Source: an uncultured Parvularculaceae bacterium (GTDB lineage: Bacteria > Pseudomonadota > Alphaproteobacteria > Caulobacterales > Parvularculaceae). Taken from it: DNA of 5,540 bases. Numbering within the stretch: position 1 is the first letter of the stretch; every line of letters begins with the position of its first letter. Shown here in pieces: positions 1 to 5,540 of the stretch. The stretch spans positions 1 through 5,540 of the forward strand of contig CAMYNO010000267.1 in NCBI GenBank assembly GCA_947259815.1, read 5' to 3'. The translations under genes were made by a program, and so were the position numbers. The notes below the pieces were generated by a model that searched no databases, had not been told where the DNA came from, and was given only the letters and a program-made list of their open reading frames with translations.

Positions 1-40
1 CCGCGGCCCGCGGCGCAGCAAACGGGTAAAGGGGCTTTGA

Positions 41-985
41 ATGGCGGGTTCACGAGAAAGAACGGTTCGGTTTGCACGGCCCGGCCGCTACGTCTTGAAT
101 ATGTTGATCTTTCTGCTGCTCGTGGCGGCGGTGGTGTTTTATCTCTCACCGTTCAGCCCGCAGCCGACGAGCCTGCTGGTGGACGCTTTTGCCGCCAATA
201 CCGCATTGAACGGACTGATCCTGTTCGTCCTGTTCCTCGGGATCGTTTACCATTTCAACCTCACCGAAACCGTGAGCCGCGCGGTGCGCTGGATCGAAGG
301 GTTCCGCGACGGCGTCGACCCGACGACGCGGCGTATGCGCAATCCGCCGGCGCTGATCAGCGCGCTGTCACAATTACTCGCCGACACGAATTTCCGCGAA
401 CGCTTCTCGCCTGAATCTACCCGCTCGATGCTCGATTCCGTCGGTACACGGATGGATGAAGGGCGCGAGATGGGCCGCTACATCATGAACCTTCTGGTCT
501 TTCTCGGCCTGCTTGGCACATTCTGGGGGTTGCTTGAAACCGTGAACGCGGTCGCGGCGACAATCAGCGGCCTGGCGACGACGGGCGGCAATGCGGAAGA
601 CGCGGTTGCGCAGTTGATCGAGAATTTGAAAGAGCCGCTTTCCGGCATGGGCACGGCGTTTTCATCCTCCCTCTTCGGACTTGGCGGAAGCCTCGTCGTC
701 GGCTTTCTCGATTTGCAGGCCGGACAGGCGCAGAACCGTTTCTATACGGACCTTGAAGACTGGCTCGCCGGCCAGACGGAGACCATTCGCTCTCCCGCAA
801 ATGGCGGAAAGTCATACGCCGCGGGCGATGTCGCCGATTTGACCGAAGCGATTGCCAGCCTCGAAACCGCGCTGGCGGCTAATACCGAAACCCAGATCAA
901 GGCGAGCGCCGGACAGAATGCGGAGCTGAAAGACGAGATCCGCGCGCTGAACCGCACCCTTATTCGCGTCGGCGGCGAGGAGTAG
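41..985 (+). CDS. MotA/TolQ/ExbB-type proton channel protein, non-flagellar
   Basis: Probable inner-membrane channel subunit of a proton-driven stator-type complex, working with the product of the next gene. The 314-residue protein shows four hydrophobic helices at about 20-36, 57-72, 149-168 and 206-223. A cytoplasmic stretch of about 75 residues separates helices 2 and 3, as in MotA-like proteins. Helix 3 (YIMNLLVFLGLLGTFWGLLE) and the segment SGMGTAFSSSLFGLGGSLVV are the recognisable MotA/TolQ/ExbB signature. Residues about 265-308 look like a short C-terminal coiled coil. The ATG at 41 is preceded by AAAGGGG at 28-34, six bases upstream. The gene lies 4 bases before its OmpA-domain partner, so the two are almost certainly one operon. 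No flagellar genes are visible and it is not the classic MotA of a flagellar operon. It is much shorter than the ZorA proteins of Zorya defence, which have a long cytoplasmic tail. Family assignment is firm; physiological role is unknown. Confidence 0.88.
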   Translation: MAGSRERTVRFARPGRYVLNMLIFLLLVAAVVFYLSPFSPQPTSLLVDAFAANTALNGLILFVLFLGIVYHFNLTETVSRAVRWIEGFRDGVDPTTRRMRNPPALISALSQLLADTNFRERFSPESTRSMLDSVGTRMDEGREMGRYIMNLLVFLGLLGTFWGLLETVNAVAATISGLATTGGNAEDAVAQLIENLKEPLSGMGTAFSSSLFGLGGSLVVGFLDLQAGQAQNRFYTDLEDWLAGQTETIRSPANGGKSYAAGDVADLTEAIASLETALAANTETQIKASAGQNAELKDEIRALNRTLIRVGGEE

Positions 986-989
986 GCCG

Positions 990-2057
990 ATGGCGCGGCG
1001 GCGCACCAGGTCCGAGGCTAATATCTGGCCCGGCTTTGTCGACGGATTGTCGACTTTGCTGCTGGTCTTGATGTTCGTCCTGTCGATTTTCGTGGTCGCG
1101 CAATTCTATCTCGGCGACCGGTTGAATACGGTCAAACAGGAACTTGCCGACAAGGATTCAGAACTCACCCGCCTCATTGCCCAGATCAATTCGCTCAACG
1201 ATCAACTCGGCCTCGCGCAACAGCAAAACGACTCCCTCAACGCGCAGATTCTTTCCCTCGAAACGACTATCGAGGAGAAAAACGACGAGTTGACGGCGCT
1301 TGCCGCCGCCCTTGCCACGAGCCAGTCGGCGGTCGCCGCATCAGCCGAAGAGCTTGAAGCGGAAAGAGCCCTGAGCGACGAGCAAAAGAGCGAAATCGCA
1401 ACGCTGAACGCCCAGATCGCCGCCTTGCGCAAACAGCTCGCGTCACTTCAGGAAGCGCTCGACGCTGCAGAGGCAAAAGACCTTGAGCAACAAGCTCAGA
1501 TCGAAAACCTGTCGCAGCGCCTTAACGCCGCCCTCGCCCGCAAGGTGCAGGAACTTCAGGAAGTGCGCTCGCGTTTCTTCGAGGAAGCGCGCAACGCACT
1601 CGCCGACCTGCCCGGCGTCAGCGTGCAGGGCGACCGTTTGATTGTCAGCGGCGACGCATTGTTCGGCTCGTGTCAGGCCGCTCTTTCGCCCGCCGCCTCG
1701 CAAAGCCTTAACGGCGTTGCAAGTGCGATTTTGGAGATCGACCGACGCATCAAGGCGCAAATCGCCGGACGCGAAACCGACGAACAGACGCAGGCGATCC
1801 AGAACTGGATCATCCGCGTTGACGGCCATGCCGATTCAACACCGCTGGGGCCGGGCTGCGCGGCGCGCTTTATCGACAACAAGGGACTGTCGGCGGCGCG
1901 CGCATTATCAGTTACCCGGTATCTGGAAGGCCGCGGCGTTCCGTCGAACCGGCTGGTTGCAAGCGGTCTCGGCTCCGATTTCCCGATTGTGGGCGGCTAC
2001 TCCGCATCGGCGCTGGCGCAGAACCGGCGCATCGAATTCAAACTGACGGAAAGATAA
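990..2057 (+). CDS. MotB-like peptidoglycan-binding protein with coiled coil and OmpA domain
   Basis: Presumed partner of the upstream channel protein, anchoring it to peptidoglycan. The 355-residue protein has a short basic cytoplasmic N-terminus and a single membrane helix at about 13-42. The helix starts WPGFVDGLSTLLLVLMFVL, and Asp18 sits where MotB carries its proton-accepting aspartate. A long heptad-rich, Gln/Glu/Ala/Leu-rich coiled coil follows at about 45-205. The C-terminal OmpA-like domain (about 213-355) contains VDGHADS (277-283), the LSAARA helix with Arg304 at the usual peptidoglycan-contact position, and the terminal QNRRIEF motif. Cys228 and Cys290 both lie in the periplasmic domain and could form a disulfide. 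The ATG at 990 has GAGGAG at 977-982, inside the end of the previous gene, seven bases upstream. The coiled coil is much longer than the linker of flagellar MotB, which suggests it spans more of the periplasm. Exact function is not known. Confidence 0.88.
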   Translation: MARRRTRSEANIWPGFVDGLSTLLLVLMFVLSIFVVAQFYLGDRLNTVKQELADKDSELTRLIAQINSLNDQLGLAQQQNDSLNAQILSLETTIEEKNDELTALAAALATSQSAVAASAEELEAERALSDEQKSEIATLNAQIAALRKQLASLQEALDAAEAKDLEQQAQIENLSQRLNAALARKVQELQEVRSRFFEEARNALADLPGVSVQGDRLIVSGDALFGSCQAALSPAASQSLNGVASAILEIDRRIKAQIAGRETDEQTQAIQNWIIRVDGHADSTPLGPGCAARFIDNKGLSAARALSVTRYLEGRGVPSNRLVASGLGSDFPIVGGYSASALAQNRRIEFKLTER

Positions 2058-2069
2058 TCCGCACACAGA

Positions 2070-2492
2070 CTATCCGCCAAAAACAACCTGATTCATAATC
2101 CGGCCGGGAAGAAAAATCGCCAGACCGCCCGCGATAATCAACCCGCCAATGAACATGCCCATAAAGGGGCGCGCATGATTTTTAAGGCCCGGCCCGCCAC
2201 GCAGCAACAGGAATGAGCCCTGCACGACGCCCCATATCGTCAATACCGTGAACAGATGGATGAACGAAAACCACTGTGTTATCGGCAAGCCCGGAAAAAT
2301 CGCCGGCCGGACGAATATGCTCGATACCGCGACCGCCGACATAATCAGTATCCAGAAAAAACCCAGCGTCTTATGCGGCAGCGTTCCCTTCGGTGCGGTG
2401 AATTGCACAATGCCGAGGGCGAACGCCGCCATGGCGGCAAAGGCATGCACCTGAATGACCCAAGGCGCATCAAGCAAAGGTTGTAACGACAT
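2070..2492 (-). CDS. DUF2306-type four-helix membrane protein
   Basis: Small integral membrane protein of 140 residues with four predicted helices at about 12-31, 43-61, 74-97 and 111-129. The pattern IQVHAFAAMAAFALGIVQF, then PHKTLG, then a C-terminal AGGLAIFLPGRIMNQVVFGG resembles proteins labelled DUF2306 that are common in alphaproteobacteria; this is by memory of the family. Histidines at 16, 40, 79 and 106 lie in or beside the helices, so haem or metal binding is conceivable, but nothing here proves it. The ATG at 2492 has a strong ribosome site GGAGGGG at 2506-2500, seven bases upstream. It begins 40 bases after the SURF1 stop with no obvious terminator between, so it is probably the last gene of the oxidase operon. 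Its stop lies 12 bases from the stop of the convergent MotB-like gene. Molecular function unknown. Confidence 0.8.
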   Translation of the reverse strand: MSLQPLLDAPWVIQVHAFAAMAAFALGIVQFTAPKGTLPHKTLGFFWILIMSAVAVSSIFVRPAIFPGLPITQWFSFIHLFTVLTIWGVVQGSFLLLRGGPGLKNHARPFMGMFIGGLIIAGGLAIFLPGRIMNQVVFGG

Positions 2493-2532
2493 ATCTGGTC
2501 CCCTCCGAATTTTTCCCGGAGAAGCTTAGCGC

Positions 2533-3243
2533 TCAATCGCGCGGCTGCAAAGACATGGCGACCCAGACGGCGACTAGCGCGCCGGCGAGGCCGAACCAGG
2601 TAAGGGCATATTCCAGATGCTTATTGCGAAAGTCGATACGGGTCGTGCCGCCCTTTGGCCATTCGCGCCCGTCGACTGCATACCGATCAATATAATAGGG
2701 GGAGGACTGAACGCCGGCGTCAACGCCAAACGCAACAGGGTCGCGCACGAACCATGTTCCGTCTGCGGATTTCCCGCGCGGACGGAAAAGCGACGCCGGC
2801 GTCGCCAATTCCTCCGCCTGTCGCAAAAGGCCAACAATGCGCTCGCTTGTCTGGCGGGCCTCAAGCTCCGGGATGATTTTTTGCGGAACGAACCCCTCGT
2901 TAACATATATGGCTGTCCCGGCGGCATCCGTTGCCGGAGAAAATACGTAAGCGCCGACCTCGCTTTCAAACGTCCCGAAAACCAGCGCGCGCGATTGTCG
3001 GTCGATAGTCCCTTCGAAATATACCGGCGCATAATCCATCGCCGCGCCGGATTCTGCGCGGCGGACTGCGTCTTCAAATGGAATTGGCGACGCGCTGATA
3101 CGCGCTTCGACCCCAGCGATGAGTTCACGTTTCCAGTCAAGGCGTTGGACTTGCCAGTTCCCGAGCGCGAGGAGCACAACAAGCGCAAGCCCGGCGCAAA
3201 TCGTCAGTACAGGGCGAAAGTGAAACTTGCGGCCTGCGATCAC
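2533..3243 (-). CDS. SURF1 family cytochrome oxidase assembly protein
   Basis: Inner-membrane assembly factor for aa3-type cytochrome c oxidase; bacterial Surf1 binds haem a and helps supply it to subunit I. The 236-residue length is normal for the family. There is one helix at each end (about 11-28 and 211-230) with a periplasmic domain between. The N-terminal signature LGNWQVQRLDWK (27-38) and the C-terminal NKHLEYALTWFG (207-218) are diagnostic. His209 in the second motif corresponds to the histidine implicated in haem a binding in Paracoccus Surf1. The start is GTG at 3243, overlapping the TGA of the DUF983 gene as GTGA, and no closer ATG would keep the first helix. This implies translational coupling to the gene before it. 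It sits in the expected place downstream of subunit III and DUF983. Confidence 0.95.
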   Translation of the reverse strand: MIAGRKFHFRPVLTICAGLALVVLLALGNWQVQRLDWKRELIAGVEARISASPIPFEDAVRRAESGAAMDYAPVYFEGTIDRQSRALVFGTFESEVGAYVFSPATDAAGTAIYVNEGFVPQKIIPELEARQTSERIVGLLRQAEELATPASLFRPRGKSADGTWFVRDPVAFGVDAGVQSSPYYIDRYAVDGREWPKGGTTRIDFRNKHLEYALTWFGLAGALVAVWVAMSLQPRD

Positions 3244-3608
3244 TCTTCAAGCCGGCCTTCGGCGGCATTGTTCGCATACTGCAACGCAATCAGCGTTGCT
3301 TTGAGTGGTCGCAAGAGCAAGAGGATCAGTCCGATAGCCAGCCCGGCGCTCACGGCGAATGCGAGCCATAAGGGCGCATACCAGACAAAGCGAAGAATAA
3401 ACGCCGCCGCCACCGCGACAAATCCGACAATGAAAATTACGAACACCGCCGGACCGTCACCCGAATCGGCTTTCGCATAATCCAGACCGCAAGCCTCGCA
3501 AGACGAACGCAACCCCAGGAATCCATCGAACAGGCGGCCCTGCCCACAGCGCGGACATTTTCCGCCGAGGCCGGCGGCATAGGGCGAAACTGGCGGATAG
3601 TAAGTCAA
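3240..3608 (-). CDS. DUF983 zinc-ribbon membrane protein
   Basis: A 122-residue membrane protein of the DUF983 family, which habitually sits between oxidase subunit III and SURF1 in alphaproteobacteria. An N-terminal zinc-ribbon-like module has CPRC at 18-21 and CEAC at 37-40, which should bind one metal ion. The characteristic ADSGDGPAVFVIFIVG (47-62) leads into helix 1 (about 53-72), and helix 2 spans about 80-99. The conserved tail LLRPLKATLIALQY (98-111) follows. The start is TTG at 3608, overlapping the upstream lipoprotein stop as TTGA. No internal methionine exists in the protein, so a later ATG start is excluded. A role in oxidase maturation or metal handling is inferred from neighbourhood only; the biochemical function of DUF983 is not established to my knowledge. 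Confidence 0.92.
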   Translation of the reverse strand: MTYYPPVSPYAAGLGGKCPRCGQGRLFDGFLGLRSSCEACGLDYAKADSGDGPAVFVIFIVGFVAVAAAFILRFVWYAPLWLAFAVSAGLAIGLILLLLRPLKATLIALQYANNAAEGRLEE

Positions 3609-4168
3609 TGCGTTTCCACCGGTGTAATGACGACCGACACTTCTTCATCTGACGGCGTGGCGCGCCCGCGATGATAGTCCCGCGCGGCCGTCTCCAATCC
3701 GGCAACAGACGTTACTTCGCATACGCCATAATCGCCATCGTCGCTCACAAGATCGCCGCGTTCTATCAGCTTTGCGCGCGTTTTCTCCGATAAATCGTCA
3801 CACATCATCAAAGTCAGCGAGATACTCTTTCGGCCGCCTCGTCCATAATAGTACATGGCGCCATCATCCTCATAGGCTTGCACGGCATAGCCGCGGCGCC
3901 CAATACGGCGGAAGCGCAATTGAGCGGTATCGTCCACGTCATCGGGCTTGGCCAATGTGTAAAGGCCGGTTTTGTCAATCGCGATAGAAATACGCTCGCA
4001 ATCGCCCTCCGCATCATCCGCATCGAACGAACACATCCGGTATTCGCCTGCGGATATCGGCGTCGCCTTGCCAGTATTTTCGTCAAGTACAGGCGTTTCC
4101 GCAACAAGGCATCCGGCGAGCGCCGCTGCACCCGCGATGACGATAGATTTCAGAATGAGAGCGCGCAA
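3605..4168 (-). CDS. Predicted lipoprotein with four cysteines in the cytochrome oxidase operon
   Basis: I do not recognise this 187-residue protein. It begins MRALILKSIVIAGAAALAGC, a lipoprotein signal peptide with lipobox LAGC and acylated Cys20; Leu21-Val22 after it would favour outer-membrane sorting by the usual rule. The mature part is acidic (runs of Asp/Glu around 49-58 and 76-80), probably mostly beta, and contains Cys46, Cys57, Cys123 and Cys150, enough for two disulfides or a metal site. The start is TTG at 4168 with GGAGG about six bases upstream. No ATG or GTG lies between the in-frame coxC stop and the signal peptide, so TTG is the only ordinary start that keeps the lipobox. It starts 24 bases after the subunit III stop and overlaps DUF983 by 4 bases (TTGA). 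That makes it a true operon member, but it is not part of the usual oxidase cluster I know. A role in oxidase assembly is inference only. Confidence 0.8.
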   Translation of the reverse strand: MRALILKSIVIAGAAALAGCLVAETPVLDENTGKATPISAGEYRMCSFDADDAEGDCERISIAIDKTGLYTLAKPDDVDDTAQLRFRRIGRRGYAVQAYEDDGAMYYYGRGGRKSISLTLMMCDDLSEKTRAKLIERGDLVSDDGDYGVCEVTSVAGLETAARDYHRGRATPSDEEVSVVITPVETH

Positions 4169-4192
4169 AGGAGCCCTCCCGTTAAACCGCCC

Positions 4193-5158
4193 TTATGAGA
4201 GCAAACCCTGATTTCCCAGAACATAAACGAAAGCGAACAGGAACAGCCAGACAACATCGACAAAGTGCCAGTACCAGGCGGCCGCTTCAAAGCCGAAATG
4301 GCGTTCCGCGGTGAAGTGTCCTGCTAGGGCCCGGAATAGGCAAACGATCAGGAAGATCGTGCCAATAACAACGTGCATGCCGTGAAAACCGGTCGCCATA
4401 AAGAACGATGCACCATAGATGCCGCCGCCGGAAAATTTGAACATGTCAAAAGCCAGTGCTTCGTAATATTCAACAGCCTGCAATGATGTGAAAAGAAGCC
4501 CGAGTACGATTGTCACGATGAGCCCTTGCACCAGACCTTTTTGATCATTGTGCAGAACAGCGTGGTGCGCCCAGGTCACCGTCGTACCGGAGAGCAGCAA
4601 AACAAGCGTGTTGATAAGCGGCAAGGCCCATGGATCGAGCGGCTCAACGCCCACAGGCGGCCAGACATTGCCGGTCGCATGGCCGCGACCGTCATTGCCG
4701 ATAAAAGCGGGATCGCCCGCCGGATTCAACATTTGCGAACCGTCGGCAAGCAATACCGGGTCGCCGGCGCCGGGAAACAGCGCAGCGCCGAAAAACGCCC
4801 AGAACCATGCTGCAAAGAACATGACCTCGGAAGCGATGAACAGCACCATGCCGTAGCGAAGACCGAGGCGCACAACCATCGCCGTATTTTCGCCGGTCAG
4901 GCTCTCCTTGATGACGTCGCGCCACCAGCCGACAAAGGTAATCAGAACGCCAGCAAATCCAACCAGGAACAACCAGTTGCCTTTGATCGCAAGGAACGGC
5001 GAACTTGGCGGCCCAAGGACAAATCCGGCTTCCGTCGCGCCTGATTTCATCCAGGTCACCGCACCTATCATCATCACCGCCGCCGCAATCGAACCGACAA
5101 GCGGCCAGGGCGACGGATTGACGAGGTGAAAATCGTGTTTGACTTCAGCGCCGGCCAT
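4193..5158 (-). CDS. ctaE: Cytochrome c oxidase subunit III (aa3-type)
   Basis: Core membrane subunit of the haem-copper terminal oxidase that reduces oxygen with electrons from cytochrome c. Subunit III has no redox centres and stabilises proton uptake and turnover. The 321-residue protein carries the full family pattern. It opens with [16 protein letters not shown] (8-23) and continues with [11 protein letters not shown] (75-85) and [20 protein letters not shown] with the conserved Glu111. [17 protein letters not shown] (175-191), [22 protein letters not shown] (256-267) and [14 protein letters not shown] (295-308) complete it. Seven helices are expected. It is longer than the roughly 270 residues of Paracoccus, mainly through a hydrophilic loop at about 129-172. 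The ATG at 5158 is preceded by GAGG about nine bases upstream. It lies 119 bases downstream of ctaG. The gene is also called coxC. Confidence 0.97.
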   Translation of the reverse strand: MAGAEVKHDFHLVNPSPWPLVGSIAAAVMMIGAVTWMKSGATEAGFVLGPPSSPFLAIKGNWLFLVGFAGVLITFVGWWRDVIKESLTGENTAMVVRLGLRYGMVLFIASEVMFFAAWFWAFFGAALFPGAGDPVLLADGSQMLNPAGDPAFIGNDGRGHATGNVWPPVGVEPLDPWALPLINTLVLLLSGTTVTWAHHAVLHNDQKGLVQGLIVTIVLGLLFTSLQAVEYYEALAFDMFKFSGGGIYGASFFMATGFHGMHVVIGTIFLIVCLFRALAGHFTAERHFGFEAAAWYWHFVDVVWLFLFAFVYVLGNQGLLS

Positions 5159-5198
5159 GGACGAGCCCCTCTTCAGAAATTCCTCGAATTTGTCGAAA

Positions 5199-5228
5199 GC
5201 TATACTGCGCCCGCAGGCAAAAATCCAA
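5199..5228 (-). promoter_or_regulatory. Possible promoter for the subunit III operon
   Basis: On the minus strand TTGGAT (5228-5223) and TATAGC (5204-5199) are 18 bases apart, about 40 bases before the subunit III start codon. This is a modest sigma70-like match in the only sizeable gap of the operon, 119 bases. It overlaps the tail of the possible terminator, so the two calls compete or act in series. Found by eye only. Confidence 0.27.
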
Positions 5229-5253
5229 GCGCGGGAGCCTTCCGGCGCCGCGC
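5219..5253 (-). terminator. Possible weak terminator or attenuator after ctaG
   Basis: On the minus strand a 6-base all-GC stem (GCGCGG, 5253-5248, pairing with CCGCGC, 5234-5229) encloses a 13-base loop and is followed by TTGGATTTTT (5228-5219). The position, 25 bases after the ctaG stop, fits a terminator or partial attenuator before subunit III. The T-tract is interrupted and the stem short, so it may do nothing. Confidence 0.22.
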
Positions 5254-5277
5254 CATAGGGCCGCAGGAGGCCGCTCT

Positions 5278-5481
5278 CTATGGCGCGCCGCCTACCGAAT
5301 TTGCGGGGTCCGGAGCGTCGTCCCAGGCGAAAAACGTGTAGGAGAGGGTTATGGTCTCCACTTCGGCCAGATTGCGGTCATCAGCCAGCGCCGGGTCGAT
5401 AAAATAGGTAACCGGCATCGAGACCTTTTCCCCCGGCTGGAGCGTCTGTTCCGTGAAGCAGAAACACTCGATTTTCCGGAA
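5278..5481 (-). CDS. ctaG: CtaG/Cox11 copper chaperone, C-terminal part only
   Basis: C-terminal 67 residues of the membrane-anchored periplasmic copper chaperone that delivers copper to the CuB site of cytochrome oxidase subunit I. The segment begins [18 protein letters not shown]. The CFCF motif holds the paired copper-binding cysteines of Cox11/CtaG, and [11 protein letters not shown] and [10 protein letters not shown] are typical of the family. The stop is TAG at 5280-5278. The rest of the gene, including the membrane anchor and most of the beta-sandwich domain, is missing. Upstream of about 5481 the sequence is an inverted copy of this same gene. The reading frame happens to stay open to the window edge through that copy (RVDKIGNRH...), but those residues do not look like CtaG and should not be annotated as such. 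Family identity is firm; the 5' boundary is where homology stops making sense. Confidence 0.9.
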   Translation of the reverse strand, partial: FRKIECFCFTEQTLQPGEKVSMPVTYFIDPALADDRNLAEVETITLSYTFFAWDDAPDPANSVGGAP

Positions 5482-5540
5482 CAGACGCTCCAGCCGGGGG
5501 AAAAGGTCTCGATGCCGGTTACCTATTTTATCGACCCGGC
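5390..5540. repeat. Perfect inverted repeat at the window edge, probable fold-back artefact
   Basis: Arm 1 (5390-5453) and arm 2 (5477-5540) are exact reverse complements over 64 bases, separated by 23 bases. The match stops at 5453/5477 and may continue past the window edge. Arm 1 is genuine ctaG coding sequence encoding residues from about [11 protein letters not shown] to FIDPA. Arm 2 occupies the place where the preceding ctaG codons should be. The junction has at least a 5-base shared sequence, CGGAA (5477-5481 versus the strand opposite 5449-5453). A perfect palindrome that cuts a conserved gene, with microhomology at the turn, is typical of template-switch chimeras or a mis-assembled contig end. 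A real inverted duplication is the alternative. Confidence 0.93.

Noticed and set aside
2..40. Possible tail of an upstream plus-strand gene ending in TGA directly before the ATG at 41 (RGPRRSKRVKGL), or in another frame ending in TAA at 27-29.
   Set aside because: Only about 13 codons or fewer are visible and more than one frame is possible, so no coding call can be supported.
41..2057. Zorya anti-phage system (ZorA/ZorB).
   Set aside because: The channel protein lacks the long cytoplasmic tail, and no helicase or nuclease partner is in the window. The downstream neighbour is a convergent respiratory operon.
2058..2069. Bidirectional terminator between the convergent stop codons.
   Set aside because: Only 12 bases separate the genes. 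The sole dyad (GATA/TATC around it) is too short and has no T-run; any terminator would have to lie inside the coding ends.
2617..3480. Long plus-strand open frame of 287 codons opposite SURF1 and DUF983.
   Set aside because: Its product is Arg/Ala/Cys-rich with no recognisable domain, and it lies antisense to two well-recognised families. It is a GC-rich shadow frame.
4526..5044. Plus-strand open frame of 172 codons opposite subunit III.
   Set aside because: It is antisense to a strongly conserved gene and its composition is typical of a shadow; no family likeness is seen.
5390..5540. Inverted repeat as a transposon end, hairpin replication origin or natural regulatory hairpin.
   Set aside because: The arms are plain ctaG coding sequence with no transposase, target duplication or other mobile-element sign. 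Perfect identity with loss of the gene's upstream part fits a fold-back artefact better.

Overview
The window reads as chromosomal DNA of an aerobic alphaproteobacterium. The main evidence is a minus-strand run of aa3-type cytochrome c oxidase genes in the order typical of that class (ctaG, subunit III, DUF983 protein, SURF1). On the other strand is a MotA-like/MotB-like envelope gene pair of a type I recall from alphaproteobacteria. Base composition is GC-rich throughout, gene packing is very tight, and no mobile element, tRNA, rRNA or CRISPR array is visible. Genus cannot be read from this sequence; Parvularcula/Hyphomonas-type lineages are only a guess.

Plus strand, 41-2057: a two-gene operon. 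The first gene encodes a four-helix MotA/TolQ/ExbB-type proton-channel protein. The second encodes its presumed partner, with one N-terminal membrane helix carrying an aspartate, a long periplasmic coiled coil and a C-terminal OmpA-like peptidoglycan-binding domain. The genes are 4 bases apart. Together they look like a proton-driven stator-type complex linking the inner membrane to peptidoglycan. No flagellar gene is in view and the task of the complex is unknown.

Minus strand, 5540 down to 2070: a compact cytochrome oxidase biogenesis operon. In transcription order it holds the C-terminal end of ctaG (Cox11 copper chaperone), cytochrome c oxidase subunit III, an unrecognised four-cysteine lipoprotein, a DUF983 zinc-ribbon membrane protein, SURF1 (haem a insertion/assembly) and a small DUF2306-type four-helix membrane protein. 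From the lipoprotein to SURF1 the genes overlap by 4 bases and use TTG, TTG and GTG starts, so translation is probably coupled. The operon meets the plus-strand pair tail to tail, with only 12 bases between stop codons.

Right edge, 5390-5540: a perfect 64-base inverted repeat with a 23-base spacer. The outer arm is an exact reverse copy of ctaG coding sequence and replaces the expected upstream part of ctaG. This is most simply a fold-back amplification or assembly artefact at a contig end, so sequence beyond about 5481 should not be read as ctaG.

I found no convincing new defence or mobile system. The least explained items are the lipoprotein inserted in the oxidase operon and the non-flagellar stator-like pair.
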